A stretch of 64,000 nucleotides of DNA, taken from NCBI GenBank assembly GCA_947579605.1, contig OX388313.1, positions 30,693,214 through 30,757,213 of the forward strand, read 5' to 3'. Of this stretch, positions 19,441 through 29,609 are shown in pieces. Each line of letters starts with the position of its first letter. Position 1 is the first letter of the stretch. Both the position numbers and the translations under genes were made by a program. Under the pieces are notes generated by a model. The model was not told the DNA's origin, did no database searches, and was given only the letters and a program-made list of their open reading frames with translations. Source of the DNA: Athripsodes cinereus (lineage: Eukaryota; Arthropoda; Insecta; Trichoptera; Leptoceridae).

Positions 19441-19744
19441 AAGTCCAACAACAATTTTAATGCCCTAATGAACAGTTTTGAAGAGTATTCCTAATTAAAA
19501 ATGTTCGCACATACCTAACTCTTTTTTTAATATTCAACGAAGATATGACGTTTGACTGAAAAATATATTTGTGTGAAAGTTACCTCGCTTATTCTACCAC
19601 CATTATTGCCTGACAACATAATGTACATAAGAATATGAGTACCTACTTAGCTTAATTACATAACACATTTAATGACATCTTATGGGTTTATATTTTGAGA
19701 CACGTTATAAGAATATTTTCGTATAAGCCATCAGTATAATTATG

Positions 19745-20030
19745 CAAAATAAGTGTTGTAGATAGAATGGAAGAGGAAAGAATGACAAAGAGGATATACT
19801 AAGCTGAAAGGAGGGGTGTGAGGAAGCGCGGGCGTCCGAGAACTACATGGCTTGAACATGTAGATCAAATTCTCAAGGACGGCCGTGTTTTGAGTAAGAG
19901 AAATCGTCGTGCGTGCATGAGAAATTGTATGACTGTGGAGGAGGCGAAAGAAGTATGTAAGGACAGATCTAATTGGCGTTCCGTTCTCTCTGCCTACCCC
20001 ACTTAGGATACGGCGTGAGGGAATAGATAG
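19745..20030 (+). pseudogene. LINE RT C-terminal fragment
   Basis: Reads VVDRMEEERMTKRIY, stop, then RKRGRPRTTWLEHVDQILK, RRACMRNCMTVEEAKEVCK and SVLSAYPT followed by a stop codon. Same family as 18791-19249, more decayed; the tail GGATACGGCGTGAGGGAATA follows. Confidence 0.8.
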
Positions 20031-20147
20031 AGAGATAGATAACAGAAAATTACTGAATTATATTATAATATCAACTTACCTTAAAAAAAAACATTACAAG
20101 TGAAAAAAAATATCTATCTATCTTTAGATAAGAAAAATATTCATACT

Positions 20148-20225
20148 TATTTATTTATTTATTTATTTATTTATTTGTTTACGGCTAATTAGCCTTTTAC
20201 ACTATATTTTTTTTTTTTACATAGG
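20148..20225 (-). repeat. (TTTA)n and T-run, probable LINE tail
   Basis: Eight or so TTTA units followed by GTTTACGGCTAATTAGCC and a long T run. Confidence 0.5.
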
Positions 20226-20499
20226 TACAATATCATAACAAAACAAAACATAGGTACCAAACACAATATTAATAAATCAATATTACAAACATATATAAAA
20301 AAACATGGGTAGGTATATAAAGGAGGAAGGGTTCCTGCTAAGATGTTGATTCCTGATTATTGTCCATATAAATGTGACTGTAATGTGCAAATAGATTTAA
20401 CTTTAGTATGTGGATTGGATCATGGAACAAGTCTATTAAATTATTGAATTTATTTGATATTTTATTTGTTTTTAAATATTTTTTTACAAACTTTTTCTA

Positions 20500-20640
20500 A
20501 AAGTAGCAGCTTGCCTCGATACAGGATTTTGTGTAGTGAGGCTGCTGCGGGTGCTGATAGCATAGTCGTTATCTCTTTGCTTGCTTTAGCGCGCAAGCGC
20601 AAATGACAATCTTGTGGACTTATTGTAATATAGCAGTTAG
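20500..20640 (+). repeat. Dispersed repeat, CTCGATACAGG..GAGGCTGCTGC block
   Basis: GCCTCGATACAGG and GAGGCTGCTGC at about 20512-20556 recur inverted at 37108-37145. Probably a LINE 3' region. Confidence 0.5.
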
Positions 20641-20657
20641 GTTAGGTTAGGTTAAAA
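20637..20657 (+). repeat. Short (TTAGG)n run
   Basis: Three tandem TTAGG units, the insect telomere motif, in an interstitial position. Such runs are also common by chance in insect introns. Confidence 0.6.
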
Positions 20658-20682
20658 AAACATTACAAGTGAAAAAAACCGT

Positions 20683-21050
20683 CCATTGTGCCCTGTCACA
20701 TGCACTATGGAGGATATTTTTGACGTATCTCCATCATGCTTTGATACCATGCATGCTGTGCGTTTTGCAGAGTTCCTACTGGGGGGCTAAAAAGGCCGCT
20801 TTATATAGGATCATATTAGGAATTGTAAAACGATTTAACGGCAACATTTCACGAAATATGAATCATTTGATGAAATGAATTGCGGGTGAATCGCGTACAA
20901 TCGTGACCATTTTACGAAAATTAGAGGAATTGCTACGGCTCTGCTGGCAATTCGGGAAATAAATCATCTGTAGATGAATTGCTCAATGTGGCCATTTTAG
21001 GCCCCCTAGAGATCAGTTTGATTTTTTTCTCTGGGTTTCGGCACGATAAA
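20683..21050 (-). repeat. Inverted copy of the 2224-2507 repeat, split by a MITE
   Basis: Left part (20683-20778) and right part (21008-21050) together match the complement of 2216-2340, with the intervening ~227 bp being a separate TIR element. Confidence 0.65.
20781..21007. mobile_element. MITE with GGGGGCTAAAAAGGCC ends, 227 bp
   Basis: Left end GGGGGGCTAAAAAGGCCGC and right-end complement AGGGGGCCTAAAATGGCCAC form imperfect terminal inverted repeats. It interrupts the repeat described at 20683-21050. The target duplication is unclear and the superfamily unresolved. Confidence 0.6.
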
Positions 21051-21054
21051 TAAA

Positions 21055-21200
21055 TAATAATTTTATTTTATTTTATTGTAACAGAGTCATACAGTTTATC
21101 TCACAATATAATACAACAACAATAAATATTCACAATACGTAAACCAATCAAGACTGTACACAGTAAGTAAAAAACATCAAACAAAATTACAGTGTAAGTA
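21055..21200 (-). repeat. LINE 3'-UTR tail
   Basis: Antisense tail: TTTTATTTTATTTTATTG, then CAGAGTCATACAGTTTATC, later AAACCAATCAAGACT. The same sequence forms the insertion at 36343-36552. Confidence 0.65.
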
Positions 21201-21204
21201 CAAA

Positions 21205-22025
21205 CATCATACAAGATTATGGCAACAAAAACTGTAAGTACACAAATGGCAAATTGATTAATTGCAAATTTTTAAAATAGGTAAAAACATCGGCAATAAT
21301 AAAAATAAATATAAATAAATATATACGTATGTAAAAATAATAATAATTGAAAGCGTTAAAGAAAAAATGCTTCCAATTTAAATGTCTTGGAAGGAGAAGC
21401 AGATCAATACCTACCTCATCCTGGAATAACCTGTCAATAACAATAACCATAATAAATAATTTATTCAACCAATAGATGGAATATATTATATTGTGGTTAT
21501 GTCGGTTTAAGTAGATAGTTCAATGAACTCATCTTGAGTGAAATATTGTTTTAAAATAATATAACGTATAAAGTGAAAGAGATAGAGGGAGGAAGAGCGA
21601 GAGAGTTAAGTAAGAGGAGGGAAAGCTGGAATAGGCTGGACACGTGTAGTGAACCAAAATTTGGGATAGAGTGAGAAAGGTCGTGACCTTATACCCCATA
21701 CCTTAGATTTTCATATTATTATTTTTTTGTACTTGCATCAACGAAATAATACATAGAGCAGAAAATTTGAATAAAAGTGGTAAAAAAGTATTGGACCACT
21801 TTGGGCCAGTTCAATTTCATCTCGATCAGTCTTTAACAAGCGTTGGTCGAGGAAGGCTTCTCAACTACTGCTTTTCCTTTTACTAATATGTACTTTCACA
21901 CCGTATCGAATGTCGAAACCCGAGTTATCTTAATCAATTATTAGTAAAAATAAGAAAAACACTTTCATAATCATGGACAGAATTGGGAGGGTTTCTGGAC
22001 TCAGTGTCAGGACCAAATGGTGCCT
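21205..22025. other. Spacer with purine-rich patch
   Basis: No gene recognised; a purine-rich stretch (AGAGGGAGGAAGAGCGAGAG) occurs near 21585-21605. Confidence 0.4.
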
Positions 22026-22159
22026 GTTTTATCCCAATACCTCTATATAGCTGTGATTCTTTGACCTAAGCAAGACTGAAGAAGGATTTTGGATGTTTGG
22101 TGATATGGGCATGTTACTAATAAAACTGTACACTAGCGCACTCAGAAAATCTCTGCAGT

Positions 22160-22400
22160 CTCTGTAATGCAAGAGAGACGACAGTTTTGGTTGGGTCATG
22201 TTTGTGAATGTCCAGTGATGGTTGGCCAAAACGAGCATTCTTCTTTCAACCACAAAGGTTTCGTTGGCCCTCTTTCACAATACGCTGTTCCCATGACAAT
22301 AAGAGCAAAGGCAAGAGATGACTCGATTAGAGCAGAGACGCTCTGAATGGAGGAGGCTGGTTTCTGTCCCGTGATCCGAATAGGAGCGTTGAATGGTGAT
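22160..22400 (+). pseudogene. LINE ORF end relic, third family
   Basis: Decayed relative of 18373-18590 and 42432-42900: VLVGSCL, then CPVMVGQNEHSSFNHKGFVG, then LSQYAVPM. Frameshifted. Confidence 0.5.
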
Positions 22401-22444
22401 ATGGGGATAGTGAAAACTAAAAACTGTATTTATTAAGTTGTATA

Positions 22445-23030
22445 AATAAACAAAAATAGGTATCGTTTTCGGAATCTAAGTTTGGAGAACATCAGTACTA
22501 GGTTTCTGGTCTGGTATTAACATCGTTGACTAGCATCAATTTAGCCAACATTATTCTACATAAAACCCTCAAAATCTAAGACTTTAATATACCATTACCT
22601 AGTATTTTTCAATTAAAAACTTTTTGATAATATCCTATCTTCATACATTTTATAAGATTACGGAAGAATATTACGTTTCAAATTTAATAGGAATAAATTT
22701 TTTATCCCTGCGTCTTAAATTATAATCCATTCACGTGGCGTAGATGACATTGATATTCTCATATAAAATTATTATTTCGTGTTCACGTTCATTTAGCTTA
22801 TAAGGTTTTTAATTGTTTTATTTTTTTTATATTTTAAAATCATCTCTTGTGCGTATAAAATTAATGTGTATTCATAACACAACAGTAGGTATCTACTACA
22901 AGTAGCGTAACCAGCAGCAGCTAACTTCCTTCTGTAATAAACATGAAGATCATCCTCACCGTGCATAACATCAACATTTATTGCAAGGACTAGAAATTCA
23001 TAGAAAAATTGGTAATATGACCAATTTATA
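22445..23030. other. AT-rich spacer
   Basis: No feature recognised. Confidence 0.4.
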
Positions 23031-23043
23031 AAATTCTACAGGA

Positions 23044-23310
23044 TTGGAGGTGACCAGCACTGTATCGAAACCAGTGTACGTGGAGCGTGCTTTTGCAATA
23101 TCTGCACCTGTAGTCTGGAACAGGCTTCCACAAATGATCAGAGAAACGCAGGACTTATCTCGTTTCAAGAACCAACTGAAGACTTATCTATTCAAGAAAT
23201 CTCACGGAATAATCCAGGCACAACCTTAGTTAGCAAAGAGCGCCCTTGAGGTGGATTTTTTTTCACAAAACGGCGCATTACAAATCATCCAAATAATAAT
23301 AATAAATACA
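23044..23310 (+). pseudogene. L2/CR1-like LINE C-terminus and 3' tail
   Basis: Reads VYVERAFAISAPVVWNRLPQ, then LSRFKNQLKTYLFKKS: the RxFxxxAPxxWNxLP and FKxxLKTYLF signature of the L2/CR1 RT C-terminus. The stop at 23227 is followed by a 3' tail with GCGCCCTTGAGGTG, CACAAAACGGCGC and ATAATAATAATAAAT. The same tail occurs at 35670-35730 and 51236-51310. Confidence 0.8.
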
Positions 23311-23319
23311 GATTAATAT

Positions 23320-24340
23320 CGCAAATCTTGAAGGACATTGATTCATTTTTTTATTGTTGAGGTCTTTTTATGGCTTTTTAAGGTATAAAGGGTATGCAAT
23401 ACTTAAATGTAAGTAGGAAAGAGACTATCAACATCTTAGTGTTACAGAGTAAAACAGCATATTGTTATTATTTTTGAAACATTTTTTCTTAAATAATTAG
23501 TACTGTAATGCAATTCAAAATAAGACACTAAAAATTTAAGCATTTTTATCCCTGAATTGAAGATATAAAATGTTTTCGTTATGAAGAATATATGTGAATT
23601 ATTTTTTGGTTACATCACTTTTGGAATTTAAGCCATGCTGTGATATAATTATGTGAACAAACTTGTAGAACCCAACAGGGCAAACACTTCGATTTCGGTT
23701 AACCTTACCGAAATCGATCGCGATTTAAATAATCAAGTAACGGATGTGCATTGTAGTATACTTAAAAAAACATTCAAAATGTCTCGCAACTGTTACTGTT
23801 AATCCTTCTAAAATAACAGTAGTAGATCAACTTAAGCTATTGTTAACACTTTCCTGCGTTAAATACATAATTTAAGAGGATTGTCGTGTACTAAAAAATT
23901 AAGGTATGTAAATTACTTTATAAGTTTAAAACTTTAAATAAAAATATATTTTACATAATATCATACTATATACAGCTAATTTTGACGTCAAATAACGCTA
24001 CCGCCTATAATGTTCAGTAAAATCTTAAGTAAAATCATAAATTTTCAGCAAGAAACAAATACATATTAATAATTAGTATTTATTTCTAACTAAAGATGAC
24101 TAACTAAAGTAGACGAAATCGTTTCATCAATAAAAAAATTATAGAGGATTTTAACAGTATTTAAATTATAAAAAAGCAAAATAAAAATAAATAGCAATTT
24201 TCAAAAATAAAATTTCATTTTGTTTCATACAATATACATAAGAATAATAATTCAAATAACAACATTCGTTTCATGAGAGGTAATACATAAGTTATTGAAA
24301 CAAATTCGAAGCTTTTTTCTAAAGTATTTTATTGTTATAC
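23320..24340. other. AT-rich spacer with one perfect hairpin
   Basis: The only structured item is CGATTTCGGT (23690-23699) and its exact complement (23707-23716) with a 7-nt loop. The rest is AT-rich. Confidence 0.45.
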
Positions 24341-24349
24341 CTTTTTATT

Positions 24350-24560
24350 GCGCATGTTCAGACGGCGAATGACGTCATTGGATTTTAGTGTGAGCCGAGT
24401 GAATGGCACCCCATTTCACAGAATTTCAGCTCCACCTGCCCCTACTAAGAGAACAGAACAGAGAAGAGTGTGAGGGGGGGTGTGAGACAAGATGCTATGA
24501 CCTCTACAGACTACGCACGGGTCGCGGTGCTACGCCAAATATTGCGTAGGTTCTGTTGTA
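24350..24560. other. GC-richer patch, origin unknown
   Basis: Local composition rises and includes GACGTCATTGG and a G7 run. An open frame of 64 residues starts at 24470 but shows no recognisable motif. Could be host sequence or an unidentified element. Confidence 0.3.
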
Positions 24561-24664
24561 AGGGAGAATGTGTAGATCACCTTTTGTGTGTTTGTAGTAA
24601 TTATATACATATTTATGTTTGTTCGTATATATGTTTATATATCCTCAATAGACACCTTAACTAG

Positions 24665-25190
24665 ACAAGACAGAAAAAATAATACACATTATACAAGGTC
24701 TAAACTTATATGAAAAATTTGGACTAAAAATATTATAAATAAGTATCTCGTTTATTGACAGAGTTATCATTAGTGTAGTCAGATTTGTATGGCAATTAAA
24801 TATACTGGTCTTTATGTTTTATCCAAGCTCTTAACATTTATTATAAAGTGGATATATTACATTATGCTATTTATTATCGTGTATCTAATATCCCAAATTT
24901 GTACATTCATAAAAACATTGCAATTGAATATCGAAAAGACATGATGCGTTAGGTATGTATTTAATATCATTCATAAATTTTATTACCATACGACAGAAGG
25001 CAAAATTGTGATAGTTATGTCAGTATTCCATTCAAATCATAGTTTTAAGAAGCCTTCTGTGCAAAAACATATCACAAATATTTCAATATCATCATAATAG
25101 ATTTGAAGAGAGACCCGCCTCTCACTCGGATATTTCAGGAGTTATAGAATGCTATTTATCCACACATTGAAACCAATGATATCATCAAGA
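24665..25190. other. AT-rich spacer
   Basis: Mostly featureless; near 25110-25160 lies an antisense relic of the GGATAAATAG..ACTCCTGAAATATCCG hairpin block also seen at 6447, 28735, 41690 and 45720. Confidence 0.45.
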
Positions 25191-25195
25191 GTATG

Positions 25196-25345
25196 CCTGT
25201 AGGGCCGGCTGGCCAAAAATCTCGGACTTATGTACATGAGGTGCGCTGTTCGATCCCAGGTGTCGACAAATTCCCCTTCCACAATACAAGCTTTTAGCTT
25301 ATTGTGAAACGTGTATTTATAACAAGACCCGTATATATCTTTTGA
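25196..25345 (+). mobile_element. tRNA-derived SINE, diverged
   Basis: The A-box region is decayed, but TTCGATCCCAGG (B box) near 25250 and ATACAAGCTTTTAGCTTATT then GTGAAACGTGTAT are kept, as in 16104-16260. Confidence 0.65.
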
Positions 25346-25349
25346 AAAA

Positions 25350-25895
25350 AAATGAAATATAGGTATACAACTGGTGAATATAAAATAGGACCGAGGTGAG
25401 GTGTCCAGAGACGTGTGGTTAGACGGTCAAAGGGCACAAACTTGATCTGTAAAAAATATATAAATCATGGTGTTGCCAGATTTTAAATAATTTCCCCCAC
25501 ATTTGAGCATTTCTGAAAAAAAGTAGGTACTAACGCTAACTGTAAGTGTTTATTGTTAATTTGATGATTATTGTGTGAACAGAGCCAGATGTAACTAATC
25601 TAGTAAAACATGTACCTATGTGTGTATACTTAATTTGATATTTTGTTTACACCACTGTGCGTAGGTTAGATTTGTGTGTAATTTATCTTTCGGGGGATAT
25701 AGTAAATTTATTATTCATTTGAGATACGCACAACATACCTACTCTTTATTTTAATGAGTTTGTTAATATATTCAGTATATTTACTAGGAAATCTTTATGT
25801 TTTGTAAGTAAATAATAATTCGATGACCCTTAATATAATATTTAAACATACTAATCATCGTACTAAGGTACTATGATACACTCTTTTGAGACTTA
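25350..25895. other. AT-rich spacer
   Basis: No feature recognised. Confidence 0.4.
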
Positions 25896-25909
25896 AACAC
25901 TAATATGCA

Positions 25910-26390
25910 GCATCGAATATCTGCAGCTTGGATGAAATAAAGAGAAGTTGGATGTATGAGTTTGGCGTATGGATCAAAGACATGAAACACCTCTTTGAGA
26001 AACGTGCGTGTTGTACAGACCGCCGAAATGAGGATATTAAGATGAATATGAGGGGTCACAAGTCTTGATAAGATCAGAAAGTCATACATTTTTGGGAGTC
26101 TGGATGTGCGGGATACCTCTGATATGGTACACAAGAGCAGATTGTGATGGTACAACCATCTGGCCAGGATACCACCTGATTATATAGGCAATAAAGTACA
26201 ATGTATCGAGGTAACCGGCAAGAGCCTAAGAGGATAACTAAAGCGCAGATGGTGTGAAGCAGAGAGACAAGACATAAGGAACTGCGAAATATTTTCCACG
26301 AGGACTCACTCGACAGAACCAAGTGGTGAAATAAAACAAGAAAAAAAACACCCCACCATCATATAGGACTAATAAGGACTAATGATCAAT
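25910..26390 (+). pseudogene. RTE-like LINE C-terminal relic
   Basis: The plus strand reads SLDVRDTSDMVHKSRL, then YNHLARIPPDYIG and RRWCEAERQDIRN, ending with a CACCCCACCATCATATAGGA tail. The antisense fragment at 27040-27225 shows the better-preserved end of the same family (RRWREVVRQDM, LDRTKWR, ADPTIMWD). Stops and frameshifts throughout. Confidence 0.6.
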
Positions 26391-26399
26391 AATTAATAA

Positions 26400-27035
26400 T
26401 TCTTTATCATCATGTTGTCTGAATATCGAGATCTCAGTATAGTTGTTCCAATTTGTTTGAGCTTTAGGGTGTGCTGTCGGGTTTGAGTTTGAAGTATCGT
26501 CATGCGATCGTAGTTCTTGTAATTTGTTTGCTTTCTCCAGCAAGGGTCATCGAAGGGATGTAGTCGAAAAATTCAAAAGTGGTTTCACCTGGCAAGTTTT
26601 TTAGACTGACCACTCATATGACACCTACTGTTTGAACAAATTTGTTAGTAAGTTTATAAATTAGACTTGGATAAATCAAAGTCTCCAAATATCTGCACGT
26701 TTCGAGTGGTCGCTGGGTCTTTGAAAGTGATGTCAATACTAAATTTCCATTCATAAAGATGATCTTGTGAATGAAAATGTTTTGTTGTGAATTGTACCTC
26801 TCTTATGAAACTGTAATATAGTTAAGTGGGGGCAGCACCTAATAAATAATGTACCTACGCCATACACAATACAATATTATATTGATACAACAAATAATGA
26901 TACAGCCTACTTATCCAATATTAATTCAGGTAAATGATGCTACGAAATATTCATTCAGAAACCATTCACAAAATACACTACTTCACGTCTTCACCCTTCT
27001 ATTTCAAAGAAAATTATCACTATTTAGCAAGTCAT
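26400..27035. other. Spacer without recognised gene
   Basis: No domain or repeat end recognised. Confidence 0.4.
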
Positions 27036-27039
27036 GGGT

Positions 27040-27225
27040 CTACAACTTGCTTCTTTTTCTTCTCCTTGGGCAATCATTAGTCCCACATGATGGTGGGGTC
27101 TGCCTTTCATGTTTTGTTTCTCCACTTGGTTCTGTCGAGCGCATCCTCATGGGAAACATCACAGCTCCGCATGTCTTGTCTCACTACTTCACGCCATCGT
27201 CTTGCAATACAACCTGCTAAATGCT
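27040..27225 (-). pseudogene. RTE-like LINE C-terminal end
   Basis: The minus strand reads CIARRWREVVRQDMRSCDV, then HEDALDRTKWRNKT and, after a stop, KADPTIMWD. This is the typical tail of RTE-clade ORFs (RWxxxVxxDM..ALDRxKWR..ADP). Only the final ~55 codons are present. Confidence 0.7.
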
Positions 27226-27293
27226 CGAATTAAATTGTATAATATATAATTAAAAAAGAAATAAAATTAAATACTCTAAAAAAACTAAACAAT

Positions 27294-27485
27294 TTGCTAT
27301 GTAATAACGTGCATCTTCCGGTAATTCCTACATACAGTACCGCCAATTATTTCTCTCAATCATTCTCAGCTTATGGTGCTCTTTGTTGGAACAATCTCCT
27401 TTTTCGCATAAAGTTTCACAATCCTTTAATGTTTTTCAGCACTCTGTTGAAGAAAAAATGTTGTCTTCTAACTCAGTATCGATAG
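27294..27485 (+). pseudogene. CR1-like LINE protein C-terminus
   Basis: The motif order FSQSFSAYGALCWNNLL, then FHNPLMFFSTLLKKK matches the RxFSxxAPxxWNxLP plus FKxxLKxxL pattern of CR1/L2 RT C-termini, in diverged form. Confidence 0.6.
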
Positions 27486-27524
27486 TAAGACAAGATTAAG
27501 ATCGTATTTAGATTGTGTTAAGAG

Positions 27525-28036
27525 TACACAGTGATGTGAGTAGAGAAAATTATCCAAAGAAATTTCTCTAGAACGAGAAATTTCTCCTCTGATGGGAGAT
27601 AAATTTCTCTCCATCATTTTTCCTAGTGGTATTTTTTATTGATCATTGAAAAATTTATTATTTATAAGATTACGGCAACCCGTCCCTTGTGGGACGATTT
27701 GTGCCAAGTACAATATTTTTAGACGATGTCACGTAATATTAAAGCATTAATTTATAAGATAATAAAATTTCTTTTGGCGGATTTTAAAATCTTGAGATAT
27801 ACAGAGAGGGCATCAGTGTGCAAGAGGGAAGACATATTGATCGGATACTGGACTTCAGTTATCTCATAATACAAGTCATAAGAGTCTCTTATTGGGCAAC
27901 CGAGGAAGACATGATCATCATTGAAAAATGATCAATAAAAAATATATATGCCTCAAAATACACCATAATTCTCCACTTCGAAAAATTTCTCGGTAATTTT
28001 CTCGAAAAATAATTTCTTGAGAATTCCACAACACTA
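27525..28036. mobile_element. hAT-like non-autonomous element, 512 bp
   Basis: Ends TACACAGTGATGTG and (complement) TAGTGTTGTGGAA form short imperfect inverted repeats. An exact 8-bp direct repeat GTTAAGAG lies at 27517-27524 and 28037-28044. Subterminal GAGAAATTTCTC repeats occur at both ends, and an inner inverted repeat (TTTTTTATTGATCATTGAAA and its complement) lies at about 27635 and 27920. The uninterrupted target paralogue is at 13840-13905. Confidence 0.75.
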
Positions 28037-28089
28037 GTTAAGAGTAGCACTGCTGGTGTAGAGTCTTACATATAAAAATTTATTATCTA

Positions 28090-28560
28090 AAAACTATTGA
28101 TTTTGAGATTTCTAGTTATAGTATTTATTGAGCATACAATTACGTCAGTAGTACGTTGTACATTTGTTTACTTATTGTGAGTACATTACTATATGAGAAT
28201 TATTTTTGTCGTCCTACGAGGTTGGGAAAGTTTTCAGCCTCGTGGGACGACATAAAAGAAAAGGTTTGAGGTGGGTATATGGTTATACAAACAGAAAATT
28301 GTTAATTATTATAATTTCGTTTCACAAACAAATTTTCACAACAAATTATTATTATGAAATAGGAAATAATTACCTACCCAAGTCCTCATTGAAGTTAAGT
28401 ATTTTGCGAAATTATAATTAATTCAATTAATGTGTACACGTGTTTCGGGTATTATATAGGAAAAATAATCAAAATAAATAATTTTAATACAACCTAACTA
28501 CAACATATTTTGTTGGGCTTTAACAATAATGCTTTTATACCTATAAATTGCGTCGTATCA
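28090..28560. other. AT-rich spacer with two structured items
   Basis: Contains an inverted repeat GTCGTCCTACGAGGTT / AGCCTCGTGGGACGAC (28208-28223 and 28236-28251). It also holds an antisense remnant CACGTGTTTCGGGTA at 28436-28450, the GAAA-CACGTG-TA part of the hammerhead-like module at 11548-11741. Confidence 0.55.
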
Positions 28561-28564
28561 TCTC

Positions 28565-28650
28565 GTGTCAATCTCAGGTCACCTGATGTCGGCGATCACT
28601 TAAGCGAATGCCTCTCTGTCTCCCGCGAACCTAAATAGAACCTCATCATA
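28565..28650 (-). pseudogene. RTE-type LINE ORF end
   Basis: The minus strand reads DEVLFRFAGDREAFA, then VIADI, as in VEELFRLAQDREAYARVIAD at 56244-56801. Confidence 0.7.
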
Positions 28651-28699
28651 AAAAAAATATGTGCAAGCAACCATATATTTTTGTTTTATTTGTCGTATT

Positions 28700-28865
28700 G
28701 CATTTGAATTGTCCGTTAGGACAATTTTGGTTTGAATGTGCGGATAAATAGAGGGGTCTACGACTCCTGAGATATCCTGGTGCGAGATGGGACTTTCTTT
28801 AATGTTAAATTTTTTCTCTCGATGGGGGGAGAGCAATTGTCGCATTCTTTATTCGTTACTGGCTA
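28700..28865 (+). repeat. Dispersed repeat with GGATAAATA..ATATCC stem-loop
   Basis: Contains TTTTGGTTTGAATGTGCGGA, then the stem-loop block (AGGGGTC/GACTCCT) and GGTGCGAGATGGGA. The same order is at 41660-41760. The stem-loop is also in the LINE 3' ends at 6447 and 45720. Confidence 0.6.
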
Positions 28866-29345
28866 AATTGAAAAATGTAAGAATTATATTTTATTCCGGG
28901 AGCTTGATAGCAAAAAAGGGTAGAAATTAGTACATGAAATGAGGAGAAGAATTTTTTATATTGCGGGGTTATTCAAAACGCGTTGTCGTTCTAGACTTGA
29001 ATCTTAGAAACGTCAAGTTGATGCTTAAAAAAACATAAAGCCTTAAACGTTTTATTTTATTATACTATTTTTTAAGCCCAAAACTTCAATGTACCCTTAG
29101 ATTGACGCAAATCCTGAGCTAGCCCTTAATTGGGTTAAATTTGCTTTCACACCCAATTTACTTTAATATTTCACAATAATTTTACATCAAAATGTAAGAG
29201 GCAAATAGAATAAGTGATATAATATAATGGCCTTAATGGTTAGGTATTTCAAAATAAGATTGAGCAATTAAATTGACAATAATACCTAGATGTAAGAGCC
29301 GATAGGTTTTACTGAGACTCACTATTTCAGTCCCTTACATTTGGT
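28866..29345. other. AT-rich spacer
   Basis: No feature recognised. Confidence 0.4.
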
Positions 29346-29349
29346 GTTT

Positions 29350-29603
29350 ACGTCCCGTGGAGCACCCGGTAAAGAATTGGTCTCCCACTCTTCTCCTTAA
29401 GTTTTCGAGTGTCCTGTAAAAGGCAGGTATTCGAAAAAATTAAGACATTGTACATCTTAAATTCAGCGATGAGGTTTGCCACCCATCCTGAATGTCTTGA
29501 TTTTATATTGGCGCGAGGAGGACGGCTTGCGTGTTTCTTGCGTGCGGCTGGTCTGCTGGTTGCCCCGCTTGTGGGATGTGCCGTGATAGTATAGTAGTAG
29601 TAC
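29350..29603 (+). mobile_element. SINE-like element, full-length copy
   Basis: The best complete copy in sense orientation. Head CCCGTGGAGCACCCGGTAAA, then AGTTTTCGAGTGTCCTGTAA, GCAGGTATTCGAAAAAATTA, GATGAGGTTTGCCACCCATC, CTGAATGTCTTGATTTTATA and TGGCGCGAGGAGGACGGC. The tail is CCCCGCTTGTGGGATGTGCC, then GTGATAGTATAGTAGTAG. Length about 250 bp. No ORF and no convincing tRNA, 7SL or 5S head. The last ~35 bp resemble the tail of the LINE family at 18791-19249. Confidence 0.85.
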
Positions 29604-29609
29604 ATTTGG

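Noticed and set aside
20637..20657. Telomere or subtelomere
   Set aside because: Only three TTAGG units, with ordinary repeats on both sides.
29409..29594. Peptide frames on both strands at 29348-29605
   Set aside because: They lie within a non-coding SINE-like copy that has no ORF in other copies.
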